A stretch of 8,081 nucleotides of DNA from CAWBRT01 sp050015355 (GTDB lineage: Bacteria > Acidobacteriota > Terriglobia > Terriglobales > Acidobacteriaceae), in assembly GCA_050015355.1 (NCBI GenBank), contig JBEKBO010000159.1, positions 1 through 8,081 of the forward strand. Reading direction: 5' to 3'. The position numbers and the translations under genes are program-made. How positions within the stretch are numbered: the first letter of the stretch is position 1; every line of letters begins with the position of its first letter. Below are positions 1 through 6,761 of the stretch, piece after piece. The notes under the pieces are model-generated. The model was given only the letters and a program-made list of their open reading frames with translations, did no database searches and was not told the origin of the DNA.

Positions 1-137
1 CTGACAATCATGGCCTCCGCTGAACCCGACAGCGACAACGAAAGATGGCTGGACGATTGAATGCGGTAGTTCGTAACCGACTGAGCTACCCCGAAGGCAA
101 TCATCAGCCAGCCAAAGATCTGGTCAAGTGCGTTCAT
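1..137 (-). CDS. N-terminal part of a small putative membrane protein, cut by the window edge
   Basis: The reverse strand has an ATG at 137-135 preceded by AGGAG (reverse complement of 143-147) at 5-nt spacing, and 45 codons stay open to the window edge. The peptide begins MNALDQIFGWLMIAFGVAQS; residues 7-18 are hydrophobic with two aromatic residues, suggesting a membrane segment or uncleaved signal anchor, followed by a Ser-rich stretch. I do not recognise the family and only about 45 residues are visible. The gene is divergent from the chaperone operon, so the 138-381 spacer may hold promoters for both. The good ribosome binding site is the main support for it being real. Confidence 0.5.
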   Translation of the reverse strand, partial: MNALDQIFGWLMIAFGVAQSVTNYRIQSSSHLSLSLSGSAEAMIV

Positions 138-322
138 CCGGGCTCCTGTCCTGCTGAAACGAAGTGTGGCGGTCCACCAGCGTCGGACAGAGATTCACTT
201 TAGCCTACTTTTGCGCAACGTCAGCCAGGATGAATCGCTGGTTGTATTCCGGCGCTCTGGGTGCGGATATACGGGCCATGAGACCGCTCAGCGCTGCTCC
301 GGGAGATGCCCTTCGTAAGCTT

Positions 323-352
323 TTGGGCCGGTCGGTGAATCACACGAATTAT
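323..352 (+). promoter_or_regulatory. Weak sigma70-like promoter candidate for the chaperone operon
   Basis: TTGGGC (323-328) and AATTAT (347-352) are separated by 18 nt and match 3 of 6 and 4 of 6 positions of the sigma70 consensus. Transcription would begin near 359, leaving a short leader before the first operon gene. The match is poor and could be chance. No sigma32-type heat-shock promoter or CIRCE inverted repeat was seen in 138-381, so there is no visible sign that the operon is a classical heat-shock operon. Confidence 0.18.
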
Positions 353-381
353 CCCTTCAGTATTTCTGGGCTGCTCCGGAG

Positions 382-3183
382 ATGGCGGTTAAAATGTTGG
401 GGATCGGCCATCGCCTCATGTCACGAAAACACAAGCAAGGGAACATTCCAGCCAAGTCCGTCCCCGGAGCGAGTGGCGGGGAGCCGCCGGCGGCGAACGT
501 CCTGCGAATTCGCGAGCTGATTGCCAGCCGGCATTCCAAAGCTGCGGTGGAACTCGCCAAGGAACTGCACAAGCACGCCGGCACGGCGGACACGGAAGCC
601 TTGCTCCTCGATGCTTATCACTGTCGCATTGAGGATTTGCTGAGGCTGGGGATGGCCACTGAGGCCAAGCTGCTGCTGCAAATGGTAGGCGAGCGATTCC
701 CTTCGTCGGGCTCGCGAACAGTGGACTTACAACGGGAAATTGCCGCAGTGGGCGGCAAACTTGACGAGATCGTGGCACCGCTACGAGACGCCAACCTCGC
801 TCCGGAAGTTCGAGAACGGATCGAGACTTTCGTTCGCCAGCGAGTGCATGACCTGCCCGCATTGGCCGCGGTGTCGTCCTTGCCTCCGGAGCATCCTTTG
901 TGCGAGGGTGCGGCGGCACTTGCCGCGGCGTTTCAGGCGGTGACGCGGGGACGAGTGGACGATCAGGTTGTGGCCTTGTCCCAGGTGTCCCGCCGCAGCC
1001 CCCTGGCTCCGTGGAAAGCTCTGATTCGGGCGATCGCCAGCTTCTATCGGCGGGAAGATGACGCTTGCCGAAAATGGCTGCAGGCGGTGCCGGAGGACGC
1101 TGTAGCCGCCCGCCTGATTCCGCCGCTCGCGGCGATGTTGGGGACGAGTGCCACATCCGAGTTCACCGCTGCCGAGCAACGACTCGTGAGCGTAGTTGGA
1201 GACGGGAATGCGGCTCTGCGCCCCGCCCTGGCGGCATTGGAAAAAGCGTTGGCGGCGAAAAAGCGCAAACCGTTGCTAGAAGCGGCACGAGCCGCAGTCG
1301 CAATTTGCGCCCAATGCTGTCCCGGAATTCGCGAGCGGCTGCGCCAGCATATCGTAGTCCGCGCTCTGGCGCGCGGCGTCTCGCGCAACGAGATTTGTTC
1401 AGCGATCGGCGGTACACCTCGTGAGGATGCCTACTTCTGGAGATTGCTGGCGCGAAGTTTCGAGCACCACCCGGCTCCGGACCTCGTGGCGGAAGCGCTG
1501 TTTCATTGGGAACGCTTCCGGCGGGAAGCAATCCGGGAGAAATGGTTCGTCGCGGGCAGCCTGGAGGATGGCGTCCTCTCTTTGCACATGGCGCAGATCG
1601 CCGAGCGATTGCCGTCCGATTTTCCCGACGAATTTGAAGATGTGCGGCCTCTCCGCCGGGATCACAGCGTTGGGGAATTGGGAGGCGAGGAGCTGCGTTC
1701 TCCCGAGATGTTGTACGAGCGGGCCTGCCGGGCCGATCCGCATCCGGACGCGTTTCAGTCGTGGCTCAATTGGGCGGACAAACAGCGGAGCTGGAAGGCC
1801 GCCGATAGCGTTGCGGAGCTTTGGCGGACAGCCCGGCCCGGAGAGACAAAACCTCTGCTCTACCTGATGGAATCCGCCGAAAAGCGTGGGGCTTATCGGA
1901 AGTCGCTCAAGCATCTGGAAGACGCGGAAGAACTCGACCGGCTCAACCCCGAGGTTCGCCGAGCCAAACTGCGGCTGCTGCTTTCTGCGGCCATACGCCA
2001 TCTGAGACAACGAAAGACTCACCTGGCGATGGCGGAAATCGAGCACATAGAAGCTTTGCCGGAAGTGCGGGCAGGCGAGAGTGCCGCGTTGGCAACTGCG
2101 CTGCGCCTCATCTGCGCCGTGCTCGACGGGGATATGGCCGGGATGCAACGGCAGCGCGAGGGGCTAAAGGCATTGCTGGGCAGTGTCGTGCCGGCTTTCG
2201 TCTTGACGAATGGTCTGGCGCAAGCCGCGAACCTGGCTTGCAAGGTTGAACTGGTGCCGCTCAAGGTTTCCGGGTTTTCCGCCGTGGATCTGCTATCGGG
2301 AGTGACCCGGGCCGGCGCCTTGGGCGATTCGACAGGGCTGCCGTTGCCGCTGCCTTCAGGCTGGGAAAAACATCTGCTTGCCGCCTTGGGTCAGCCCGAC
2401 TGCCCCACGGACATCACGCAACTGCTGGTGCTTGGCGAAGCGGCTTTGCGGAGCGAATCCCCAAAGCTGGCGTATGCCGTATCCGCCGTGGGCCTGGCCA
2501 ATGGCGCGGCCGATGCCAGATTCCTGTTCCTTCGCGGTCGGGCATTGCCTCCCTGGCCAGCCCAGCGGCGGGAGGGATGTTTATCGGCTGCGCTGGAGAT
2601 TGCAAGGCGCGAGCGAAACATGGAACTGGCGGGGAAGATCCTCGATCACATGCGCAACAATGATGATCGCTATTGGGGCGGGGGCTTCGTAGAGGATTCG
2701 GCTTCCGCTAACCGTCCGATGGCCCTGGATTTGCTAAATGAAATCCTGGAAGAAGAGCGGGCGGAAAAGCAGCTTCCCGTCCCTGGACGCAGCCATCCTC
2801 CCAAGTATGGCTCCAAGCTCGGACCTCCCGATTGTGACTGCCCCAATTGTCGCGCCCGGCGCGGTGAACCCGAGAGCGACTGGGGCGATGACGACGAGGA
2901 TGATTGGAACGAGAATGACTTCGCTGAGGACGACGAACTCGACGAAGAATCTCTTGCGACTTTTTCACAGACCTTGAACCGGTTCGAGGACTTCCTGGAT
3001 GCGCTTCCTCCCAGGATTGCACGGAAAGTGGAAGAGGCGATTGCCCGCGGAGAGCCGCCTGAGGTTGCGGCATCCAGAATCTTCGGAAATCTTTCGCCGG
3101 AAATGCAACCGTCCAGGCCAGATCGCAAGGCGAAGAAACGAACCGGAAAGCTTCCGTCTCCGGAGCAGCGCAGTTTATTCTAA
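382..3183 (+). CDS. Large helical-repeat (TPR-like) protein with CxCxxC motif and acidic C-terminal tail, first gene of Hsp70 operon
   Basis: A 933-codon frame encodes an Ala/Leu/Arg-rich, almost wholly helical protein with no evident signal peptide, so probably cytoplasmic. Paired amphipathic helices resembling tetratricopeptide repeats can be seen around residues 35-115 and 490-590, though the repeats are degenerate. Near the C-terminus are a CxCxxC motif (Cys818, Cys820, Cys823), a very acidic Asp/Glu stretch (about 833-856), a short helical segment, and a basic tail ending in SLF. The next gene, a J protein, starts 9 nt after its stop. I infer a scaffold or client-recognition role for the downstream Hsp70, because TPR proteins commonly act as Hsp70 co-chaperones, but no catalytic domain is recognisable. 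The start is uncertain: in-frame ATGs lie at 382, 394 and 418. The GGAG at 378-381 abuts the first and sits 12 nt before the second, so 394 or 418 may be the true start. Confidence 0.85.
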   Translation: MAVKMLGIGHRLMSRKHKQGNIPAKSVPGASGGEPPAANVLRIRELIASRHSKAAVELAKELHKHAGTADTEALLLDAYHCRIEDLLRLGMATEAKLLLQMVGERFPSSGSRTVDLQREIAAVGGKLDEIVAPLRDANLAPEVRERIETFVRQRVHDLPALAAVSSLPPEHPLCEGAAALAAAFQAVTRGRVDDQVVALSQVSRRSPLAPWKALIRAIASFYRREDDACRKWLQAVPEDAVAARLIPPLAAMLGTSATSEFTAAEQRLVSVVGDGNAALRPALAALEKALAAKKRKPLLEAARAAVAICAQCCPGIRERLRQHIVVRALARGVSRNEICSAIGGTPREDAYFWRLLARSFEHHPAPDLVAEALFHWERFRREAIREKWFVAGSLEDGVLSLHMAQIAERLPSDFPDEFEDVRPLRRDHSVGELGGEELRSPEMLYERACRADPHPDAFQSWLNWADKQRSWKAADSVAELWRTARPGETKPLLYLMESAEKRGAYRKSLKHLEDAEELDRLNPEVRRAKLRLLLSAAIRHLRQRKTHLAMAEIEHIEALPEVRAGESAALATALRLICAVLDGDMAGMQRQREGLKALLGSVVPAFVLTNGLAQAANLACKVELVPLKVSGFSAVDLLSGVTRAGALGDSTGLPLPLPSGWEKHLLAALGQPDCPTDITQLLVLGEAALRSESPKLAYAVSAVGLANGAADARFLFLRGRALPPWPAQRREGCLSAALEIARRERNMELAGKILDHMRNNDDRYWGGGFVEDSASANRPMALDLLNEILEEERAEKQLPVPGRSHPPKYGSKLGPPDCDCPNCRARRGEPESDWGDDDEDDWNENDFAEDDELDEESLATFSQTLNRFEDFLDALPPRIARKVEEAIARGEPPEVAASRIFGNLSPEMQPSRPDRKAKKRTGKLPSPEQRSLF

Positions 3184-3192
3184 AGTATAGAA

Positions 3193-3504
3193 ATGAACCG
3201 ACCAACGTACCAGTCCTCCGATCCGCACGCCGTGCTTGGCGTCGGTCCGGAAGCCGACGACGAACAGATTCGCGCTGCCTATCTGCGCAAGCTCAAGGAG
3301 TATCCGCCGGATCGCTCTCCCGCGGAGTTCGAGCGCGTGCGCGATGCCTATGAACTGTTGCGCGACCGGCGCCGGCGCTCGCAGCACACGCTGTTCTCGT
3401 GCGACCCGGAGGCCTCTTTGGAATCCCTCCTGGATGGCACCTCCGGCGAGAGGAAGTACGCCGGACCCGAGCCGTGGCTGGCGGTACTCAAGGAAATGAA
3501 GTAG
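3193..3504 (+). CDS. Minimal J-domain (DnaJ-like) co-chaperone with PPD in place of HPD
   Basis: The 103-residue product is little more than a J domain. Residues 10-17 match the family's DPHAVLGV start, residues 23-36 give helix II (DEQIRAAYLRKLKE), and residues 44-57 give helix III (AEFERVRDAYELLR). In the loop between them the expected Tyr-His-Pro-Asp is Tyr37-Pro38-Pro39-Asp40 (TAT CCG CCG GAT at 3301-3312). The His of the HPD motif is normally needed to stimulate Hsp70 ATP hydrolysis. There is no Gly/Phe region, zinc finger or substrate-binding domain, so it is a class III (type C) J protein. It lies 9 nt after the TPR-like gene and 7 nt before the GrpE-like gene and has little ribosome binding site of its own, which suggests translational coupling. 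It probably serves the Hsp70 encoded two genes downstream. Confidence 0.88.
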   Translation: MNRPTYQSSDPHAVLGVGPEADDEQIRAAYLRKLKEYPPDRSPAEFERVRDAYELLRDRRRRSQHTLFSCDPEASLESLLDGTSGERKYAGPEPWLAVLKEMK

Positions 3505-3511
3505 ACGACGA

Positions 3512-4294
3512 ATGGAAACGGATACCCATGGCCCCTCCGGGAGGTTCTCTCCAGAAGAGCGCGAGCGCCTCGTGCGTGGCTTCGAGACTTGGCTTGATAA
3601 TGCCCTGGCCGGCGAGTCGCCGCCCTCGGGGTTGACTGCCGAGTTGCTTTCCGCGCTCGAAGCCGGCGATCCGCTTCCGCCCGTTGATGGCGGCTGCGAT
3701 CTCTATTCCCTGTGGTCTGCCATGACCACTCTCACCCAGGAAGTCAGGCTGCAAGGCCGGACGTTCAAGCAGTTGAACGATACCCTGTTCCGAAGCCTGG
3801 AGGCCGAGGGGCGGCGGAACGCGGGTCAGGCTGCCGGCGAGTCGTCTCGCGAAGTGCCGCGCAACGCACAGGTGCGGAAGCGGGAGATCGACATTCTACT
3901 CGATCTGCGCGATCGGGTGGGACGCGGACAAAGTGCCGCACAGGGCGCCGCCGAGGAACTGGCTCCTTCCCGTCTGCCGCGACTGGCGCGCTGGCTGGGA
4001 GTTGGCGCAAGCTACGCGCGGCATGCGCAGGAAATCCTCGCTGCGCTCTCCCAGGGTTACAGCCTCACCCTGGAACATCTCGATCAGGCGCTGCTGGATC
4101 TCCATGTCAGAGTGATCGTGTGCGAGGGACAAAGCTTCGATCCGCAGCGCATGACGGCGATCGAGATCGAAGAGACGAACGCCGTGCCCGAAGGAACGGT
4201 CGTGGAGATCTACCGGAACGGCTACGAGTGGGAAGGCGAAGTTTACCGTCCGGCTCAGGTAAAAGTGACTCGACCGCAAAAAAGGGACGCATAA
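3512..4294 (+). CDS. GrpE-like nucleotide exchange factor for the operon's Hsp70
   Basis: The C-terminal part (residues 204-256) matches the GrpE beta domain: FDP at 209-211, followed by an AI.IEET segment, PEGTVVEI, NGYEWEGEVYRPAQVKV. This aligns well with the end of E. coli GrpE (FDP, VAPGNVL, KGYTLNGRTIRAAMVTV). Upstream helices include a coiled-coil-like segment near residues 70-100 and a segment beginning IDILLDLRDRV (about 126) that corresponds to the DLLPVLDNLE region of GrpE. At 260 residues it is longer than E. coli GrpE (197), with about 60 additional N-terminal residues. GrpE proteins dimerise and release ADP from Hsp70. The stop overlaps the Hsp70 start by one base (TAATG at 4292-4296). 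No clear ribosome binding site precedes ATG 3512; AGGA at 3491-3494 is too distant, so coupling to the J gene is likely. Confidence 0.85.
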   Translation: METDTHGPSGRFSPEERERLVRGFETWLDNALAGESPPSGLTAELLSALEAGDPLPPVDGGCDLYSLWSAMTTLTQEVRLQGRTFKQLNDTLFRSLEAEGRRNAGQAAGESSREVPRNAQVRKREIDILLDLRDRVGRGQSAAQGAAEELAPSRLPRLARWLGVGASYARHAQEILAALSQGYSLTLEHLDQALLDLHVRVIVCEGQSFDPQRMTAIEIEETNAVPEGTVVEIYRNGYEWEGEVYRPAQVKVTRPQKRDA

Positions 4295-6129
4295 TGAGCG
4301 AAATGATTGTGGGCATCGATCTGGGAACCAGCAACTCCGAGGTAGCGGCTTTTACCGAGGGCAAGGTTCAGGTGCTGGGCCCTGGCAAGAGCAAACTTCT
4401 GCCTTCCGTGGTCGGGCTCTCTCCGTCCGGCGAATTGTTGGTGGGGGAAGCTGCCCGCAACCAGTTGGTGTTGTATCCGGAACGCACCGTCCGCAGCATC
4501 AAGCGCAAGATGGGCAGCAGCGAGACGGTTTCGCTAGGCGACCGCCAGTTTTCGCCGCCTGAGATCTCGGCGCTGATTCTACGCGAACTCGCCACCTGGG
4601 CCGGCCGCCAACTCCAACAACCAATCGAAAAAGCCGTCATCACGGTTCCCGCTTACTTTTCGGACGCACAACGGCAGGCCACGCGAGAAGCGGCGAAACT
4701 GGCGGGCCTGGAAGCGGTACGCATCCTAAACGAACCGACGGCGGCGAGTCTGGCGTATGGAGAAGGCAGCCGGCACAACGCCCTGGTGTATGACCTGGGC
4801 GGCGGGACGTTCGACGTCTCCATTGTGGCCTTGGAAGGGGATGTTACCGAGGTGCTCGCCAGTCACGGCAATAATCACCTGGGCGGCGATGACTTCAACG
4901 ATCTGCTGGCCGAGCATTTGCTCTCGGCGTTTCAGAGCAAGCATGGCATCGATCTGCGAAACCAACATCCGGTGGCCCGGGCACGCCTCTGGTGGGCGGC
5001 TGAAGAGGCGAAACGCCGATTGAGTTTCGAGCCCGAGACGACGGTGCGCGAAGAAGCGCTGGTCACGGTCAACGGCAAGCCCCTGCATCTCGAAGTGGAG
5101 ATCACGCGCGAACGCTATGAGAGCATGATTCGTCCGCTGCTGGAACAAACGTTGGAGAGCGTATCGAAGGCGTTGGCGGACGCCCGCAAAGGTCCCTCGG
5201 ACCTGGATGCCATTCTGCTGGTCGGCGGTTCCACGCGCACCCCGCTGATCGCCCAGATGCTCAAGGAACGCACCAACCTAACTCCGCGGGAAGAGATTCA
5301 TCCCGACCTGTGCGTTGCTTTGGGGGCCGGCGTGCTGGCCTCGCGACTAGGTGGCCATGAGGTGGAGCGGGTGCTGGTCGACGTTTCGCCGTATTCATTT
5401 GGCATTTCCTATCTCGGAGAACGCGGCGGCATTCCTTATCCCCATTGCTACAAACCGATCCTCCGGCGCAACAGTCCTTTGCCCATTACCCGCACTGAGC
5501 GCTTTTATACCAGCCATCCGTACCAGGAGGAAGTGGAGATCTGCGTGTATGAGGGGGAGGATGAGGATGCGCTGCGCGATATTCTGGTTGGCGATTTCCA
5601 CGTCAAAGGACTTACTCCGGTAAGAGAAGAGAACGAAGTGCTCTGCCGGATGAGCCTGGACCTGGACGGGATCCTGCACGTTACCGCCATCGAAAAGCGC
5701 TCTGGCCTGTCCAAGCACATCACCATTGCCCGCGCCTTGGAGACCAAGAGCGAAGTCGAAATTGCCGCCGCCCGCAAACGCCTGGAGGCCCTCTATTCCA
5801 CCTGGGAGAGCGAGGAAGAAGGCGCGGACGAAAAAGAGGAAGGCGAAGACGAAGAAACGATTGCAAACGAGCATTCGCTGCAAGCCCTCCCGGCGCCGTC
5901 CGAAAGTTCCATGGAGGAGGACACTTGGAGCGAACTCGCCAGCGAGGGAAAGCAACTGATCGACCGATCCCGTCGGTTGCTTGAGCAGATGCACGAAGAG
6001 GATCGCGAAGAAGCGATCGACTTGAACGCGCAAATCGAATCTGCACTCGGCGAAAACGATGCCGCCGCACTCAAGCAGGCGGCACACGATCTGCGCGAGT
6101 TGTTGTTCTTCGTAGAGGGCCGCGCATGA
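4294..6129 (+). CDS. Accessory Hsp70 (DnaK-type) chaperone ATPase
   Basis: The 611-residue protein has the full Hsp70 layout. The ATPase domain (about 1-359) carries the phosphate-1 loop GIDLGTSNS (7-15), Lys70, VITVPAYF (115-122), the NEPTAA motif with Glu147, DLGGGTFD (167-174) and the adenosine motif VGGSTRTP (310-317). A linker with VLVD at 360-363 replaces the usual VLLLD and is one residue shorter. The beta substrate-binding domain (about 364-495) includes an insertion near 376-388 and the DLDGILHVTA signature. The helical lid is interrupted by a very acidic stretch (about 505-525), and the protein lacks the usual DnaK C-terminal tail. Between Lys70 and Glu147 it is about 24 residues shorter than E. 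coli DnaK. ATG 4294 is chosen because AAGGGA lies 7 nt upstream and Hsp70 homology begins there. It is cytosolic and probably specialised beside a housekeeping DnaK. Confidence 0.96.
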   Translation: MSEMIVGIDLGTSNSEVAAFTEGKVQVLGPGKSKLLPSVVGLSPSGELLVGEAARNQLVLYPERTVRSIKRKMGSSETVSLGDRQFSPPEISALILRELATWAGRQLQQPIEKAVITVPAYFSDAQRQATREAAKLAGLEAVRILNEPTAASLAYGEGSRHNALVYDLGGGTFDVSIVALEGDVTEVLASHGNNHLGGDDFNDLLAEHLLSAFQSKHGIDLRNQHPVARARLWWAAEEAKRRLSFEPETTVREEALVTVNGKPLHLEVEITRERYESMIRPLLEQTLESVSKALADARKGPSDLDAILLVGGSTRTPLIAQMLKERTNLTPREEIHPDLCVALGAGVLASRLGGHEVERVLVDVSPYSFGISYLGERGGIPYPHCYKPILRRNSPLPITRTERFYTSHPYQEEVEICVYEGEDEDALRDILVGDFHVKGLTPVREENEVLCRMSLDLDGILHVTAIEKRSGLSKHITIARALETKSEVEIAAARKRLEALYSTWESEEEGADEKEEGEDEETIANEHSLQALPAPSESSMEEDTWSELASEGKQLIDRSRRLLEQMHEEDREEAIDLNAQIESALGENDAAALKQAAHDLRELLFFVEGRA

Positions 6130-6377
6130 GCGGCGAAAACGGGCTCTGCTGTCCCGTCTGCAAGGCCCGATTTCGCGGCGCGGGGGAATGTTCGCGCTGC
6201 GGTGCCGATCTTACAGCGCTGATGCTGCTGGCGGCACACGCCTACGCCTTGCGCCAAGCGGCCCGGCAAGCACTTGAGTCGGGCGACGCGCAGACCGCCC
6301 TGGTGTCCGCCCGGGCGGCTCAAGGCTTGCATTCGACGGCGGAAGGTTGGCTTCTTCAGTTTGCCTGTGGACTGTAA
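6126..6377 (+). CDS. Small double-CxxC zinc-ribbon protein ending the Hsp70 operon
   Basis: The 83-residue product starts with two cysteine pairs, Cys9-Pro-Val-Cys12 and Cys22-Ser-Arg-Cys25, typical of a four-Cys zinc ribbon. An Ala/Leu-rich region (about 29-80) follows that looks like a helix pair, AAHAYALRQAARQALESGD then helix AQTALVSARAAQ, resembling a single TPR unit. Its ATG overlaps the Hsp70 stop in an ATGA (6126-6129), a classical translational-coupling arrangement, so it is almost certainly expressed with the chaperone. No enzyme activity is suggested. It may be a substrate-binding or adaptor subunit, since zinc ribbons in DnaJ bind unfolded clients and this operon's J protein has none; that is inference from context. 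It is not a match to any named family I can cite. Confidence 0.85.
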   Translation: MSGENGLCCPVCKARFRGAGECSRCGADLTALMLLAAHAYALRQAARQALESGDAQTALVSARAAQGLHSTAEGWLLQFACGL

Positions 6378-6504
6378 CCAGGAGATAGCTGCCCAAGTGT
6401 TTTCGGTAATCTGCGTGCTGTGGTTAACGAGGAGACAAGTCGGTAGATGGGCAGGGCGCCTTGCCGCGTGGTACTGTTGGCGATATCGGGAATCAGCAGG
6501 TCGA

Positions 6505-6627
6505 ATGCAGCTCGAAAACGGGGCGGTCAACGTGGGGCAATATAGGGTCTCGGCGAAAAGCAACAACCTCGATCACGCACAGTTTTTCGCTACCGGAGTG
6601 AAATACCATTTCCTCCAGACCTTATAA
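6505..6627 (+). pseudogene. Possible remnant of a coding sequence, about 40 codons
   Basis: An open frame from ATG 6505 to TAA 6625-6627 reads as alternating polar and hydrophobic residues (for example NVGQYRVSAKS and FFATGVKYHF), which resembles the last strands of a beta-barrel or other beta-rich protein. No good ribosome binding site precedes the ATG. The frame continues open upstream, but there its composition is atypical and it runs into the zinc-ribbon gene in another frame. It could be the tail of a lost gene or a chance frame. Confidence 0.18.
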
Positions 6628-6632
6628 ACCTT

Positions 6633-6681
6633 AAGAGACCTCATGACGGTCTTCCCAGTATTTTCGAAAAAAATGTCTCTT
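6633..6681. repeat. Inverted repeat, 7 bp arms, with alternative inner hairpins
   Basis: AAGAGAC (6633-6639) is repeated exactly inverted as GTCTCTT (6675-6681). Within it, GAGACC (6635-6640) can instead pair with GGTCTT (6648-6653), including one G-U pair, and TTTTCGAAAA (6661-6670) is a perfect palindrome. The structures are mutually exclusive in part. No T run follows, so it is not a standard terminator; it could be an operator-like site for the AT-rich region or chance. Confidence 0.3.
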
Positions 6682-6709
6682 GATCAGGTTTGGGTCTATT
6701 CCCTTTAAA
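6680..6709 (+). promoter_or_regulatory. Weak sigma70-like promoter candidate in the AT-rich spacer
   Basis: TTGATC (6680-6685) and TTTAAA (6704-6709) are 18 nt apart and each matches 4 of 6 consensus positions. The element lies in the only clearly AT-rich part of the spacer. If active it would transcribe the tandem heptamer repeat and then a leader of about 500 nt before the methyltransferase gene at 7243. The position is plausible, but the match is modest. Confidence 0.25.
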
Positions 6710-6733
6710 TTTCTGTAAATGAAAATAAAGAAC

Positions 6734-6761
6734 AGAGAAATAGAGAATAGAGAATAGAGAA
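6734..6761 (+). repeat. Tandem repeat of a 7-bp unit (TAGAGAA), three perfect copies plus one imperfect
   Basis: TAGAGAA occurs at 6741-6747, 6748-6754 and 6755-6761 with no gaps, preceded by a related AGAGAAA at 6734-6740. The whole tract is purine-rich on the + strand. Such short tandem repeats can change copy number by replication slippage. It lies just downstream of the weak promoter candidate, in a region with no gene. Confidence 0.8.

Noticed and set aside
138..381. Search for a CIRCE operator or sigma32 promoter ahead of the chaperone operon
   Set aside because: No TTAGCACTC/GAGTGCTAA pair and no CTTGAA...CCCCAT-type boxes are present; only weak sigma70-like matches were found.
164..520. 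Forward open frame of 118 codons overlapping the start of the TPR-like gene
   Set aside because: No good ribosome binding site, atypical composition, and it overlaps the operon's first gene in another frame.
416..1156. Long reverse-strand open frame inside the TPR-like gene
   Set aside because: It is Pro/Arg/Ser-rich with no domain and lies opposite a clearly coding frame; it is typical antisense openness in GC-rich DNA. The same holds for 1399-2148, 5395-6087 and 5793-6566 on the reverse strand.
3712..4293. Apparent N-terminal extension of the Hsp70 frame
   Set aside because: It is the out-of-frame shadow of the GrpE-like gene, very Arg/Gly/Ser-rich; Hsp70 similarity begins at the ATG at 4294, which has its own ribosome binding site.
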